Below the pieces are notes generated by a model. It worked only from the letters and a program-made list of their open reading frames with translations. It did no database searches and was not told where the DNA came from. A stretch of DNA of 64,000 nt from Climacium dendroides (lineage: Eukaryota; Streptophyta; Bryopsida; Hypnales; Climaciaceae): the NCBI GenBank assembly GCA_950106755.1, contig OX467086.1:18618001-18682000 (forward strand), given 5' to 3'. Positions 47,901 to 61,172 of the stretch are shown here, one piece after another. How positions within the stretch are numbered: the stretch's first letter is position 1; each line of letters begins with the position of its first letter. Both the position numbers and the translations under genes were made by a program.

Positions 47901-48585
47901 GTTTTATCTTATTTGCCACAAGAAGCTAGTCCTCCCATTGGCTTGAAAATGAATTTTTGTTGCAAACTTCCAAACAAGCACCAAACAAGCACCATTGTAG
48001 ACTATTATACTAGCTCTTTGGTGCTCCCCTACAAATGCCCAAGGAATGTGGAGGACCTGTGTGTATAACTCAATCAAAATTTGTTCAAAGTAAAGTCCAA
48101 TTGTTAGCCCAACATTCTAATGTATTATTCCATCCCAAAATGATTGTCCACAATTTTGTTGGTATTTTTTTGAGTCAATTTCATTAACCATATTGTGAAA
48201 AAACATACTAAAGAAAGGTTCTAAATTTTATATCACTAGAATCAATCAAGAACATTGCATGTGTTCATTGCAACCTAAATAAAATTAGTCACAAGAAAAT
48301 CTCCATATAATCTACTCAAAACAACCATGAAGTGGACAATCATTTCAGGGAGTAAATAAGTTACATTGAAAGATGAATACTCTACAGATCAACGTTGTAT
48401 AAGTGACAGCTGACTTTGTCAGATATATGTACATTCTGTACATAAGTAAAACCTTCAACAGTTTTGAGAAATTATGCTGAAAGATTGTTCTACATGTCAA
48501 GTTAGAGATGCCTCCAGGATTTTCTGCAATTGTGTGCATACATCATATTCAGACTCAAAGGAGTTTGCCTTGTCGTCAGGTGGTG
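41903..48585. other. Ferredoxin 2 upstream and long AT-rich spacer
   Basis: 41903-43180 is GC-richer: promoter/5' UTR of ferredoxin 2, then open stretches of unknown meaning on both strands at 42450-43180. 43200-48585 is very AT-rich with no gene. A direct duplication of about 110 bp is at 46450-46670 ('gctaatcggtcataacatca' / 'actaattggtcattacatta'), followed by short 'ttggtcac.a.ttactaa' units to 46720. Element boundaries could not be fixed. Confidence 0.35.
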
Positions 48586-51500
48586 TTACTTGAACCTCTT
48601 CAGCCAGAGTCCAATATTTAGGTATCCTTCAAACTGCGTTTGAGGTCTGCATTTGCATGAGGTCAAACTGTAAAGAGTCTAGCAACACCAAATAGATCTA
48701 CTAACAATGGTCAAGCTCTCATAAATCAGCCAAACATGTTTTTAGGGGACAAACCACATTAATATTTATTGCACCAAATGAAGAGTGATTGAGATGGAAA
48801 AATGAGGAAAAGGGTACCTTTCTAAGGAATGTTGATCTGGAACAACAATTATCTTAGCCTCCAGTCCTCTCGCTCGCAAGGCTTGTGCATACTGCAATCA
48901 ATGGACAATCGAATAGGATGAGTAAGAAAAAAATTAGTTCTCTAGTTCTATCAAGATTTGAAAAGTGCTGAATTGACCCTGGTCCTGAGTCAGACCAATT
49001 GTAGACAACGATTACTGGAGTTTTGGAGCCTACCTGTATCCCATTAGGAATCGCAGGTACCCTTCGATCGTGGGCTCCCAGTATAAACAAAGTTGGCACT
49101 CTCACCTGCACGACTTCAGGAGATTGAGGCGGCAACTACAAAGCTGAACTCGAAAATTTGCAGCATTGCCATTTCACACAACCATAACAAAGCTTACAGT
49201 CATTGCCACAGACTTCCCCATTTATTTATTTGGTTTCATTGGAAGTTTCAGAGGATAGAATTGGACCTTGGAAACGTGGGCTATGGGTGAACATTGATAG
49301 AGAATACTGAGGTCATTTGCAGAAGGCGCTTCTGAGTAGGCGGAAAGACCTTCTTTTCCAAAAGCCTCAGTAAAACACCAATCCGGTATATCGGCAGTGC
49401 CCACATTTGAGGCGAGATTGCAGACAGGACTTCTTAAGATGCCTGTTCTGAATTTATCAGGTGCCTGCACACATAAATTCCACGATAAAGTTTTCATACT
49501 GCAAATAAGATATTTCATGTACAGAGCAAATATATGTCACAGAAACTTCAAACCTGTGAAGTAAGCAAAAATTCGCCTCTCCACTGATGCAACAAAGAGT
49601 GAACATTCAAAACATCATTTCAAAGCGGAAGAACTAAAAACTTGTTTGCAATCACTGACCTGCCCTAGCAGATGTGACACCAAAAAGCCTCCATGGGAAC
49701 CACCCATTAAAGAAATCTTGTTAGGATCGGCCCATCCGTTCTTGATGACTTGATTCATTGCAGCAAGCACATCGCCCACATCCTAATGTACTCATCATTG
49801 ACAGTCAGAAACACTCACCCCAAATAGATCATAGTATTTAAAAGTCATGAATTCAAAATACCGTCAATTTCGTTAATTTGGCAGAATTCTAAAACTTTGG
49901 CACTGTTCAGGGGAGCCTGAAAGTATAGACCTTGTTGTCAGAGCTTAGTACAAATGAATGTCACAATTTTTGGTATTGAGAATCACACCAATTTGGAAAA
50001 AATTTAAATGTGCTATAATATATGACTTTTTGAACTTTTTTTGAAGTTTGCATTTGAAATTTTTTGTTAAAAATGAATTTTACAAATTATCCATGTGGTC
50101 AAAATAATTTACTGACATCTACCAAATCAATTTAGAAGTAATTTGAAAATTCACATGAAGTACATTTTTTATTGTTTTAAATTAAATTTTAGTATTATAG
50201 GCCAGAGCCACTAAACTATGAATTTATCAACATAATATATCATGAATACAAAATTTCTTATTGTATGTATTCAAATTAAAACTTTCTATATACAATGAAT
50301 GTATTAACAAAGGAAAATCTTAGATCTTTGATTAATTTTTAATTCTTTTAAGAAATTATAGTACTACTAGAGACCATCTAAGAATTTTTTCTTGTGATTT
50401 GTGAGGAGATCTCTTCTATAGGAAGGCCTTTGTATCACTCATGGGAAGACATTTCTTTCAAATTAGTAACAATCTAAATTTTCTTGAAAAAATCTAATTT
50501 CATTGAAAACCATATTATAAATAAGAATACCTATATTGTATGAATCTTCTCAAGGATGTACTCTTTATCGTTGAATCTCTAATCAATTGCAAATTTAACT
50601 TTGCAAAACACTACTCTTCTATGCTTAGGGAGTTGCTTGAACCATGACTACCAGCAATATATTAAGCATGTGTTAAAATTCACTATATGAACTCACAAAG
50701 AGACCAATGAAGTAAAATTGCAATTTGAAAACTCCACTAGAAACTAGAATATCATACCTGCCGACCAATATTTCCAGGAAGGGATTGCAGAGCTTCCTCT
50801 CCAAACCCAACTGATCCCCTGCTCCATTTGAATGATAATCCCAGTAATTAGTATTTGTTCTCATCCGTAATTGAGAGGACAGAGGAAAGTTAATGTAATC
50901 CACAAAGCTCTAAAGTCTGCTTGGAGAAACAAAATAATATGGCCACGGCACCAGAGTACCTATAATTCACATGGAGAAGGTTGAATCCTAATGCTGAGAG
51001 GAATGCTGCTGTCTTGGAGAAGCTTGGTTGGGCTATAGAATGTGGTCCTCCATGTAAAATCACCAGAAGTGGAGGAAGACTGTTTTGCACCCCATTTTTG
51101 CAGTGGGCCTTTTTAATGGAGATCTTCCTTCGAGAAACAAAAATGGCCTCAAATGGCTGCTTTGCACCTGTAAACTCAAGAAAACATTTCATAAGCAACG
51201 TTACACTCCAATCCTACGTTGGTAAGATTAAGGAGGTCTGAGTGGATCAAAGCAAAATCTGAATGTAGCGGGGTGCACAGAACTCCTCAAAATGAAAAAA
51301 ACTGAAACAGACTCAAGAAACGAGGGGCCCCAGACTGATCAAGCCAACACAAGTTTCCAACTTACCGTCTGGTAAAGTGCTATTGGATTCCGCAAGCGGA
51401 ACAGGAATCTGGATAATTTTGTAGATCATTTCCTTCAACGATGTCCGGACCTGCAATACGATTGAGGCAAGTCATGCACGCTGCCGTAAGCAGACATAGG

Positions 51501-54500
51501 GCGTGCAGATTCAGGGATAACTTTAGTATATTCAATTCTTCAGCCGTTGATTCAGGTAAAATATCAATAAAAAATATTTATCGTTTGTAATATAGTCATG
51601 AAGAAAATTTGAATGAATCGTCACAAGTTCACACGATCACCAAGAATACAACTTCAAAGTGGACACTTCAATGGTGCCAACCTTCTCCGTGACTTTTAGG
51701 GATGGAACACTGATGTTGGTCCAGCTCCAATTTTTGTATGTCTCGACTTGCCGACCAAGCATCAAGTTGTCCGGTTCATTCGCAGAGCTTGCAACTGCAA
51801 AATCATCATCCCCGTGAAATACAGGATTTAAGGCCCTCAATTCATCAGTTAAAGTCAAGGGATTCCGCAAACCTTGTACATGACTTCTTCAGTTGCAGAA
51901 CATTCAAAGATGTTGGAAAAGTATCACTACACCAAATTCAAGGAACAACACAATACAACAGTCTCCAATAGAATAATTATCAATAACCATGAATTGCAGT
52001 ATCAAAAAATGGAATTTGCAAGTAGCTGCGACTACATCTCTGGCCACTACAGAATGCAAAATGTAACATCTTAGGTTACTAGAAATAGGTACCCGCTAAT
52101 AAGGAGCTAGATTGCAATCCAAGCAGTTTCCATGAAGATAATGAATTGGCAGGGCTGACCCTTGAAACATCCCCACTGCACCAAAAACTGACAAAATTAG
52201 AAGGAATCATGTATTCAAAATCATCAAATTTCACAACTTGGCATTTCTGAAGATTGACAAGCAAGAATTTCGGTATGAATAAACAATTGAAATTTTCAAT
52301 CACACATCAATATGCTCCGCTGCGGGAACTCAAGCAGAAACCAGAGCCTACACGAAACCTTGTTTAGAACTCACTTGTGATCAATCATAAGAATTCCACT
52401 GACCTTTCAATGTCAACAGCAAGAATAACCTCTTGGCTCCGCCATATTGAAGACATTAACATTACAGAGCTGTCGGCCAACCATGGGTTGGCAATAAGAT
52501 CCGTACAATACAGGCCAGGGAAATTATCGTTGTCCGCATGTTGTACGACTTTAACCTGAACCAGTTTGGCACAATAAGATTGTTGAATGACGGAAAAACT
52601 TAAGAAGTTCTATACATACAGTACAAACTAGAAAAGACCAGATTCTGGATTCAGTCCATCGCGAGGATTGCTATAAATACCAGCAGCACCATATCAGGTA
52701 ACCAGCGTATCATGTATGATGTTCTTTTCTTGACCAAAGACTTTAACGTAGCTGAGAATACTGATCATAAGTGGCAAGAGTCGGAGACATTAAACTGAAG
52801 ACAACGTGGTACAAACAAGCAAACGAATGGATCTCCCCGAAGGTTCCGTGAACCTTTTCGGTGACTCTCACCAACTGAAGGGCCATGTCTATTGACAGTC
52901 TAGAAGCATCGGACAAGAAAATTCACAAATTTTGGAACGACCGAAAGTGTACTTGGTTGAAAACTGTACCACTTCTTTGATCTCGATGGGCGTACTCAAA
53001 CCCCCATCAGCTGGCCAGTTTATCGAATGCAGTGAGCTCGTCGCAGTGTGTACCCCACTGTTGACAGCTGCTTGGCTAGACAAGAACACTAGTAGCTTTC
53101 CATTTGGACTGAAAAAATCAAACCGAAACGTCAGGTAAGTACGAATTTCTCTGCATGCTCCGAAAGGGGGATTTTTATCCTCCTGCTATAACATTTGCCT
53201 CCTAGTTCTATATAATTACGAACATATTGACTTAAGTTTGGATACATTTAGGATGCCTAAATACAACCAACCTTCAAGCGCATTACAAGAATTGTCCGAA
53301 AAGGGGATTTTGAAGATCACAATGACCTGAAACGAGGAAACAATGCGCTGCTGATGCCTTCAGTAAGTTTGACAGCTGATACAGCAGGAAGCGAACGTTT
53401 TCTGGACCCCCAACATTCATGGTTCATAAGCAGTAAGAAGCTGAACAGCAATCCGTCAAATGCGAAAGAAAAATCACTTCGAGCCAAGAAAGATAAAATG
53501 CGAAAATATTGAACTCAGAAAACGCGGTATGAGATTCTTCCATATTCGCGTCCACAAATCTGATAAATAGCACATGCTCTTCTCAAGATAGTGCATACCT
53601 GTCGTGAACTGGAGCCTGGACTGCGTAAAGAAAGCAGGGCTTGTTGTGACAGTAAACCATTCCAAGCTTTCTTGGGGTGTTAAAATTAGAAGAGAAGCAA
53701 GACCAACCGACAAACACGAGTGTTTTCTCTACTCTTGTCTGTGCAAGATTGGGAGAGGGAGCTGTCACTCGCGGAGCCCATACAACTTGACCAACACTAA
53801 CGTCTTCAGGAATGCCTCCGACAATCTGCACAGCTCCACTGAGAACTACGATAAAATCAGAAGTTCAGAACAGTAAGGACTAAGGAGACTTTCTCATGAG
53901 ATCAATAAAAGACTTGATTTTGATCTTGGTGGAAATAAAGATCACACAGTCAATATAAAAGTCTGAGGTTCTTCATTGAGTCAATTCCAACTCCGTTCAT
54001 TCATTGTCGGTATTATTTTAAGGATATTCCATTGTACTATTTGACCATTTATTTTCGTAAAAAGACTAGGGCCCCCTGCAGTACAATTCACTACTCAAGT
54101 ATTCTGATAAAGATTCTAAAGAGCATATCGTTCCGCACACCTTTCCACATTGACTACAAAAAGGACAGGTCTTCTCCTTCCTGTGTAGGTCTCTCCCCAA
54201 TCTTCCATCCATTCCCCTTGCCCTTCCCACGCTCCAGCTCCAAGAATATCAGTGTTGCTTTGATCTGACGATGAATCACTTTGGCCAAACATCGGTCTTG
54301 GCTTATGAGGTTCCTCCGCTACATACGCTATGCATTCCTCATCTTGACTCCATGAAGCACCTTCAAACCTGTTTTATAAGTTCTCGAAAGGTTGAGCTCA
54401 AAAGCAGAGACCTCCTTTATTACAGAACCAAGTCCAATTCGATTGGATATGATTGATTGAAGCAAGGAGTATGATGATCATTCTAAATATGGATAAAGCA

Positions 54501-55484
54501 TTAGATAATTGAAAGATATGAAGTAAACAAATGTACCACGCATCTGCATACACGGAGCCATGCACCGACGCGGGCACGTGCATTTCCTTCAGAAGTTGTC
54601 CTTGACCCCAAATCTCAAGCTTGGCCTTGCTTGTTCTTTTCTTGTCATCGTTATTACGAACTATCAATAATCTCGTCCCCGTCGGAGAAGGAACGACTAG
54701 AGAAGCCCCGGTAAGCTCAAATGGGAATGGTGCCCAGTGGCAGTGTGTGGAAATCGCAAACTTCACGTCAGGAATAAAAACAGTTGACATGAATACGCGT
54801 CTCGAATTGGCAGAGAGATTAACCTGACTCATCTCCACCATCACGTCAAAGCCACCCTCTCCTGAGCATAATTCGATAACAGAGATTAGTTTTTACAGTA
54901 AGATCAGTAGTCTGAACCCCTTATATTCGTTAAAATGGAGGATTTCAGTAAAATTGGCGCAGTTACAATCGCCTCCCTGAAACCTCAGATCTACACCAGT
55001 ACTAGTTTTGAAAGCTCGGGGCACGTGAACGTCACAATTTGGAGCTCTGAAACACGCCATTCTAATGAATACGACCATCCAGTCAATAATTGTGAATAGA
55101 AACTGAAGGTGGAAACAGAGAAACAGTAAATCGACTCATGAGATTCCGATTGGTAAGTCTGGGCAACATGACGTGCTTTCACGGCAAACAGTACTGAACA
55201 TTGAAATCAGAGATAGAAATATATCACTCCAGAAAAACCTCTACAGCCTGTAAATACTTGTTAAAGGTCTACATGTGACCAAACAAAGGTAAAGAATCGG
55301 GGGGCACGCTGCACTACACGTTTTCGAGCTTCGTACCTCTCCATGAAGAACTGGTCCAAGCCTTGTCAATGCTTGGAATCGAAAGAAAGGCTTCCAACAA
55401 TGTAGCTTCGTTGACTTCAGCCGAACCCGTCTTGCCACTTGCATCAAGAGGCCGGCTCATAACTGGTTCCGATGCAGGATCCAT
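48586..55484 (-). CDS. AARE: Acylamino-acid-releasing enzyme (acylpeptide hydrolase)
   Basis: A serine peptidase (S9C) that removes N-acylated residues from peptides and helps clear oxidised proteins in cytosol or chloroplast. Seventeen exons: 55337-55484, 54537-54861, 54141-54368, 53599-53838, 53327-53401, 52970-53108, 52404-52555, 52093-52175, 51682-51794, 51366-51450, 50960-51167, 50758-50818, 49660-49782, 49267-49464, 49034-49105, 48818-48891, 48586-48646. All are GT-AG and in phase: 794 aa (Arabidopsis 764). The beta-propeller includes HWAPFPFELTGAS, HGSVYADAW and DVSVGQVVWAP. The hydrolase part has LHGGPHS and VNYRGSVGFGEEALQSLPG. The triad is intact: Ser about 648 (GGSHGG), Asp about 739 (GAHDRRVP), His about 771 (PDQHSLER). 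The start at 55484 (MDPASEP) gives a 35-residue leader before IPSIDKAW, like Arabidopsis. The frame stays open about 85 codons further upstream, so a longer N-terminus is possible. Intron 12 (49783-50757) contains an M1-MITE fragment. Confidence 0.94.
49862..49925. mobile_element. M1 MITE terminus fragment in an AARE intron
   Basis: 'gtcaatttcgttaatttggc' followed by 'actttggcac' matches the right-hand end region of the M1 copy at 25912-26227 in reverse orientation. Only about 60 bp is recognisable. Confidence 0.4.
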
Positions 55485-55924
55485 TGGCACACTCACGTCA
55501 AATAATATTTCTTCTTTCTCCAAAATCTTGAAATGCGCGGTGCTTGAATCGAATACATCAGACATTAATGTCAGGTAGTGAGGACCTCTCCTTTGACAAT
55601 CCAAGCGGGGAACCGAACCTGTGAACCAAATTATTTGCAACGACGAAATTCTCTCCAGCCTCCACGAACTCGAATAATAAACAACACGCTGTTCACTCAG
55701 CAATGATATTGCCTGCTGGACAAGAACGATTTCCTCAGTGTGCCTGAAATTCCTTTGTTGCTAGTATGCCATTGGCTCAATACCTCCAGCAAGTAACGAG
55801 TCAACTGAGAACTCCCAGAGTTCAACTACAAAAGAACACTCAATCGAAACTGCTACATCATAACTTTCAAGAACTTTTTAAATACTGCTGGTTCTCATAG
55901 ACATATTACAATATCACGATAATA

Positions 55925-57530
55925 CTTACAAGCTGTCAGGACGCAGGAACAGGGCTAGGTCACTGACGACAGAAATGATGTTTTCAAAAGTTTAAGTCTA
56001 ACAAACTAAACTGCGATACAGAAGGCGCCGAAGGCAATGTTCTAACGCTTCTAATTCGGTTTCGAAGAACGCTTGACAACAAGTTTTTCATGTATGTCCT
56101 AAGTGGATCTATTGAAAATGTTCTCAAAAGATTATATAACGTCCCATGCAGAAATCGACTGGAGCATCCTAATAGACTTTACCCGTTCACTTCTTCAGCA
56201 TGAAACTTCAGATTCACAACGTATCACTGAAGCATTGCATCGAACTAAGTCTTCATGGTTGGCCTGCTCAAAAAAAAATCAACTCTTTGAATCTAACGTT
56301 GACCAAGGTGTCTCAAAGATTAACAGCGAACCAAAACTTAAGGAATATTAAGCAGTCAAGGAAATGGTTACACTTCCTATATACATGTATGCGTATTCTA
56401 ACTCCTGTAGCCTGAGACACGAAAAATCTCTCATAGCATTACGTCGGCAATAGTAGAAGTGTATTCGCCACGTAATTCATTTGAGTCCCCGCCCTAATGA
56501 TGTTGCTGCCTTCTATTGCGGAGAGAATGGACTGCCATGGGCGATGCGGGATAATTAATTGCTACTCTGACGACTGCATTAAAGAGTTTTCTGGTTGCGA
56601 AGCGCGGAACTAGTACGAGCGAGAGAAGTTCATCATACGAAAGCCTTGCAATCTAGAGCAAATCGTCGCAGCACCATGACGCCTTGTCAATGACTGACTC
56701 TAGAGTCTAGACATAGATTCAGGTAAACGGATCGCGAATCGCAATTCTTCTGTTCGTTGCACGAGAGCAGGTAATTTGCACCAATCTATGTATCGTAAGA
56801 GAAGCGTCAACAGGAAGCCAGAATCAGCTTTTGCCCAAAATCTCACCCGGTTCTTCCCAGCAATTTGTTGCGCATTTTGTATGAAGCGCTATAAATGAGA
56901 CGTCAAAGTGCACATACGTCCAGCGGATTCGTTCTCTAGGGTTAATAATACGCACCTCTAAAGTTCAGTGGTCGATGAAGTTCAGCGCAAGTCAAGGAGT
57001 TTCGCTTGCTGGATTCATTAAAAGTGAATTCAACCTTGACACAGTCCATTCTAACATTCAAACTCGTTCTCGGGTGGAGAAATTCTAAATACTGCGCTCA
57101 CAATAACCAGATTGAACGGTAATACAAAATTTACAGGTAGTGCTCCCGAAGCTGGGATTTTAACTTTCTTGATAATAAGAAAAAGAGCACAACTTCGTAA
57201 TGCGTGTATTAGCGACGCTCATGAGTATGTTCAAGCAGTCCTTTCGCGACAGTTAGAAACTTGTAGGGGTCAGTAGAAGGGATATGCAAGAAGTCTGGGA
57301 CAGAACAAGGTGCTAGTAACTACCTTGTTCCTCAAGAACGTTCCCGAAGCTATTGATGGGCAGTGAGACGTAATTGCGATCAAAACTGATAACGTGTAGG
57401 GAGAATGAAAATATCAATCCCCGGGAACCTTGAAGCTCGAACTTGAGGCGAAAGCAGCTAGAGACTAATTCCCGCTTAAGGAATGCTTCTACTCGAATAA
57501 GAATCGAATACCATACACACTCTAACAAAA
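55925..57530 (-). other. Possible unrecognised multi-exon gene
   Basis: Upstream of AARE several minus-strand stretches look coding and are bounded by splice-like sites. 57530-57324 (FELQGSRGLIFSFSLHVISF...) ends at a GT donor and joins in phase to 57294-57209 (FLHIPSTDPYKFLTVAKGLL, then TAA). 57140-57045 reads SGALPVNFVLPFNLVIVSAV. 57045-56955 reads KVEFTFNESSKRNSLTCAEL up to a donor. 55975-55929 ends SDLALFLRPDSL and TAA. I recognise no family and could not join all the pieces in one frame, so this may be one gene, remnants, or chance. Confidence 0.3.
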
Positions 57531-58922
57531 GCTTTCAGCCTCCACGCGGCTGGGAGGTCAAAGATGAGGCGAGAGCTTCAAGAAACGCTCAGCAAGACAG
57601 TTATGAGGTTGCAAATAAAATATACGCGTACATCCAATCGCCATCGCTCTGCCACTGCAACTGCAGCCGCTACGTGCGTATAAAAATGATGAAAGGACTA
57701 CAGGCCTAAAAATACCGCAGAATGTTCCCTGGACAAACGAGAGGCAAAGCCGATGACGATTGGTCAAATCCCTGACGAATCGCAGCATCTTCCGGGAATA
57801 AATGCAGCAAGTACGCCAAACGATGATGGATTGCCCTACCCGGAGCCAGGTAAGCACCACCAGGGCGCCTCTCCCACTTCCTGACGAGGCTGACGACGGT
57901 GATCCTAAACCTGCGACGCCATCCTGCCACTACCATCTGCTCGGGAACATTCACTAGCCAAATTACGAACGCCTTCAAGAATGCAAGGGAACAGAACTCT
58001 CGACCAAACCTTCGTTGCTGCTCTATTTCTTTTCCGCCTACATTCTCCGTCCCCTACCTTCCCTCGGTTAGCTCTGCCAGCAGATTGTCGAATTTTTTTT
58101 TCGCCAGCTTTTGACTTCCCGATTGTATCAAATTGCAACAGTTTGTGCCGGTCGGTGGCGCACCTGTTCTTATCCCCGAGCTCCACGTCCCCGCCTCAAG
58201 CGTATGATTCCAATTTGCCACACCATGATGTCTTGTCCCCGGTCTTGTCACTCTCGTCCCTGTTCATTTGTACGTCGATCGTTCAGCTTCACACGCAACA
58301 TACCGATGTGCCGTTTGTCTTTTCTTTTTTCACCTCCTTGCGCGGAGTCACTGCCTACACTACGCCATGCTGCCGGCCGGCCCACCCAGCCAGGCCTGGA
58401 ATAAGCAGCGCAGCGCGGCCAGTGCCTATTCCCTCTTTTCCACCCGCACATGCCGCATGCAACCGACCCCCCGCACGATCTAAATGGCCACCAGGCTGGC
58501 CGCGGCCGTCATACAATGCGGTCTCATCAGTCGACTTCTCCGATTTCCCCCTTGCCATTCCATTTCCCCCCATTTCAGCTCCCCTTTCAAATTCACTCAC
58601 GCACGCCCCCGTCGCCGTCTCGTCTCACATCTCATCTCACCGCAGCCGGCGCCATGCCTACTACTTACTGTACTTACGTCATCTTTTTTTTCATCCATCG
58701 GTGCCGCCCATTGATACTACAGTAAGTACTACTGTACTACTGACCGGGCTGACGAACGACCGACGGAAACGAACGATTCAGTTGGATCTACTTTCATCCA
58801 TTTTCTCCTGTCTTCTTCTCACTGTAGGAGACAGCCAGTTCGTTAGAAAGCCACAGGAGCCACTGGCTGCATGTTCGTCTCGTCCAGTGTGCAAGCGGAA
58901 AGAGTGCCATTTGATTCGGTAG
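57531..58922. other. GC/pyrimidine-rich region, likely promoter-like
   Basis: The most GC- and CpG-rich non-coding stretch in the window (about 57800-58700), with C/T-rich runs on the plus strand. A 313-codon plus-strand frame (57981-58922) is Pro/Ser-rich with no recognisable domain. The opposite strand is also open for long stretches, so composition explains it better than selection. A regulatory or 5' UTR role for a gene on either side is possible. Confidence 0.3.
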
Positions 58923-60220
58923 TCCAGACTCCTGAGGATGAGATGGCTGGTGGTGGGTCATCGATCAAATCTCCATGAGAACCACTCGAATACCGGTAAG
59001 GTAGGAGCTCAGCAAAGCGAAAGTGCTCTCGAACACGTGGTACTGTACATACTTCTTTTTTTTTCTCAATGCACGAGAAATGAACGATGAATGCTCTTAG
59101 TATTTCATGGGATTTCAACTTCAAAATTTATATATTATTCTGCAAAGATCTAAAAAGTATGAAACAAACTTGGATTACATGTAAAATTCATTTATCTTTG
59201 AAAGAAAATTTATTGAAAAATATTTTTAAAAAAGTCAAATTCACTAACAATGCCAATCAGCTCGTAAATGGTTATTTTCACATAACATTGTTAAGCAAGC
59301 CTGGGGGATACCCAATTGCTTCTCTAGAAAACGGAAGCCCTCCATTAATGCAACTTCCTCAAAATTTAGTGAAGAAGTTATTGTAAATTTTGGCAACTTG
59401 CTTCAACACCTAAAAGACCAATAATTATTATCCACCTAGCTATTCCTTGTAATATTGTTTAGCTTTGTTGACTTTGCCATGTACTTGGGAATCAACCAGC
59501 CAACCAAATCCATCCCCTCCACTAATAATCAAATTTCTAATTACGCCAATCCAACCAATTTAAGCTCTTCAATTATAACTAAATTTTCTCCCAGGTATCT
59601 AGGGAGGGATTATGCATCCAGCTAGGGGGTGAGATCTTAGCTTGTTAACAATATTATGAAAAAGACCTCCTAAATTAATACACTACTTTGACATAGAATT
59701 CAAAGAAATCATTATAACTCTTGCAATACCATAGAAATGACATGCAACAAAGCTTTATGTGTATAGTATAATAAGTAAGTTAAAAGCTATTTCCAAAAAA
59801 TTCATGCAAAATTTCAAAATATGAAATCAATAAGATAAAACAACCCATTGTGGTCAAATGACCCATATTGAACACATAGGCAATCTCATTAAAATGGCAA
59901 AATTCCACTACTTTAGCAATTTTTACAATTCAAAGCGGGCGATCTGAAGTGTACAAACATTGTAGATGTCTGAAATCTATACCATTCTTAGATATATGAA
60001 ATCTATATATGTACTAGATGTCACTTTTACAATTTAGATCATGTGGTCTGAAATCTATAGTAGTCATAGATGAAATTCATTTTTTGTCAAAAAAATATAT
60101 AATTTCAATTGCTCTCATTTTTTCTTACACTTCTCATTAAGTAGAAAAAAATTGAAAAACTTCAGCAACAACATGAGGCCAAACTCCTAATTATGACCAC
60201 AATGGGTTATTTCTACTTTA
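58923..60220. other. AT-rich intergenic DNA with an M1 MITE copy
   Basis: 59100-59880 holds no recognised feature. 59880 to about 60080 is an M1 MITE relative: 'caatctcattaaaatggcaa' at the left, 'gatgtcacttttacaattta' inside, and 'gatgaaattcatttttt' at the right. It also repeats the 'gggcgatctgaagtgtac' phrase seen inverted at about 26155. Confidence 0.45.
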
Positions 60221-60836
60221 GAGCATCTCTAGTGCAACCCCAATATATTGGCAGTTAACTATATAACTAACTTTTGAACGGTAAATGATTAGAACTTGAA
60301 AATTGTCTCATTGGAAATGCATCCAATGATTTTGACCGTTGATCCTTTGAATGTGGCCAAATGTGGAGGGTCAATGGCCAAATCATGCTTTGGTAACCAT
60401 GATTTGCTAAGACCTTTATAATTTCAGATTTTTACCTTGCTTTTGAAGTACTTGTCTAATGTCTAATTTTGAATTTTTTTTTTGTACCTTCCCCAAGTTC
60501 TTTCGGATGCACTTTCAATGAGACAGTTTTCAAGTTCTAATTAATGTATGGGGAGTACCGGCATTTAGTTACAAGTTAGCTGGTTGAAATCAAGAATTGC
60601 CGAATTGATTTCAAAATCTTCAGAAAAAAATGATCATTTAAGAGGAAAATCATAGAATATTCTCTATTTTTTAAAGGCCTAGCCGAAGAATGCTTCAAAC
60701 AACCGGTTGGTTGAAGAAAATGTAGGATTTTAGCCGGTTAAGTTAAAAATCTCCCTGGATTGTGGTTCTAATCATTTACCGTTCAAAAGTTAGTTAGTTA
60801 TTGACCAATATACCAGAGTTGCACTGTAGATGCTTT
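60221..60836. mobile_element. Long-TIR MITE, about 616 bp
   Basis: The left arm 60221-60296 (agagcatctctagtgcaacc ... aacggtaaatgattagaac) and the reverse complement of 60764-60836 (caaagcatctacagtgcaac ... same inner end) form a roughly 75-bp terminal inverted repeat with high identity. The GAGCATCT start is common among plant MITEs, often PIF/Harbinger-like. There is no coding capacity. Possible 3-bp TTA/TTG flanks are not convincing. Confidence 0.8.
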
Positions 60837-61172
60837 GAGGATCTCACAAAATCATTAAGTCTTTCGGGGTTAATCCATTCCAAGTCAACAAATTGGCCGC
60901 TCAACAAACTTAATTTCAAATTCAAGCTTCAAGTAGCTTAGCTTTCGACAATGGAACAATGTACGGGGAGTACCAACATTTAGTTACGAGCTAGCCGGTT
61001 GATTTTGAGAATTTCCCAAAATCTTCGGAAAAAACCCAATCATTTAAGAGGAAAACCAGAAAAAATCCTACATTTTCTGAGACCAAACGGTTGCTTGAAG
61101 CATTCTCTCAGCTAGACCTTTATAAAATAGAGAATATTAGCCGGTTAAGCTAAAAATCTCCCCGGACTGTGC
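60546..61172. repeat. Duplicated segment with an internal inversion
   Basis: 60546-60772 and 60960-61172 are diverged direct copies ('tatggggagtaccggcattt' / 'tacggggagtaccaacattt', 'tcatttaagaggaaaa', 'agccggttaagttaaaaatc'). Between those shared flanks, about 79 bp is in opposite orientation in the two copies: 60653-60731 reads 'gaatattctctattttttaa', while 61060-61138 reads 'aaaaaatcctacattttctg' and ends 'atagagaatatt'. The first copy lies inside the long-TIR MITE. Confidence 0.75.

Noticed and set aside
57981..58922. 313-codon plus-strand frame as a gene
   Set aside because: Pro/Ser-rich, no domain, opposite strand also open, GC/CT-biased composition; no splice or start evidence.
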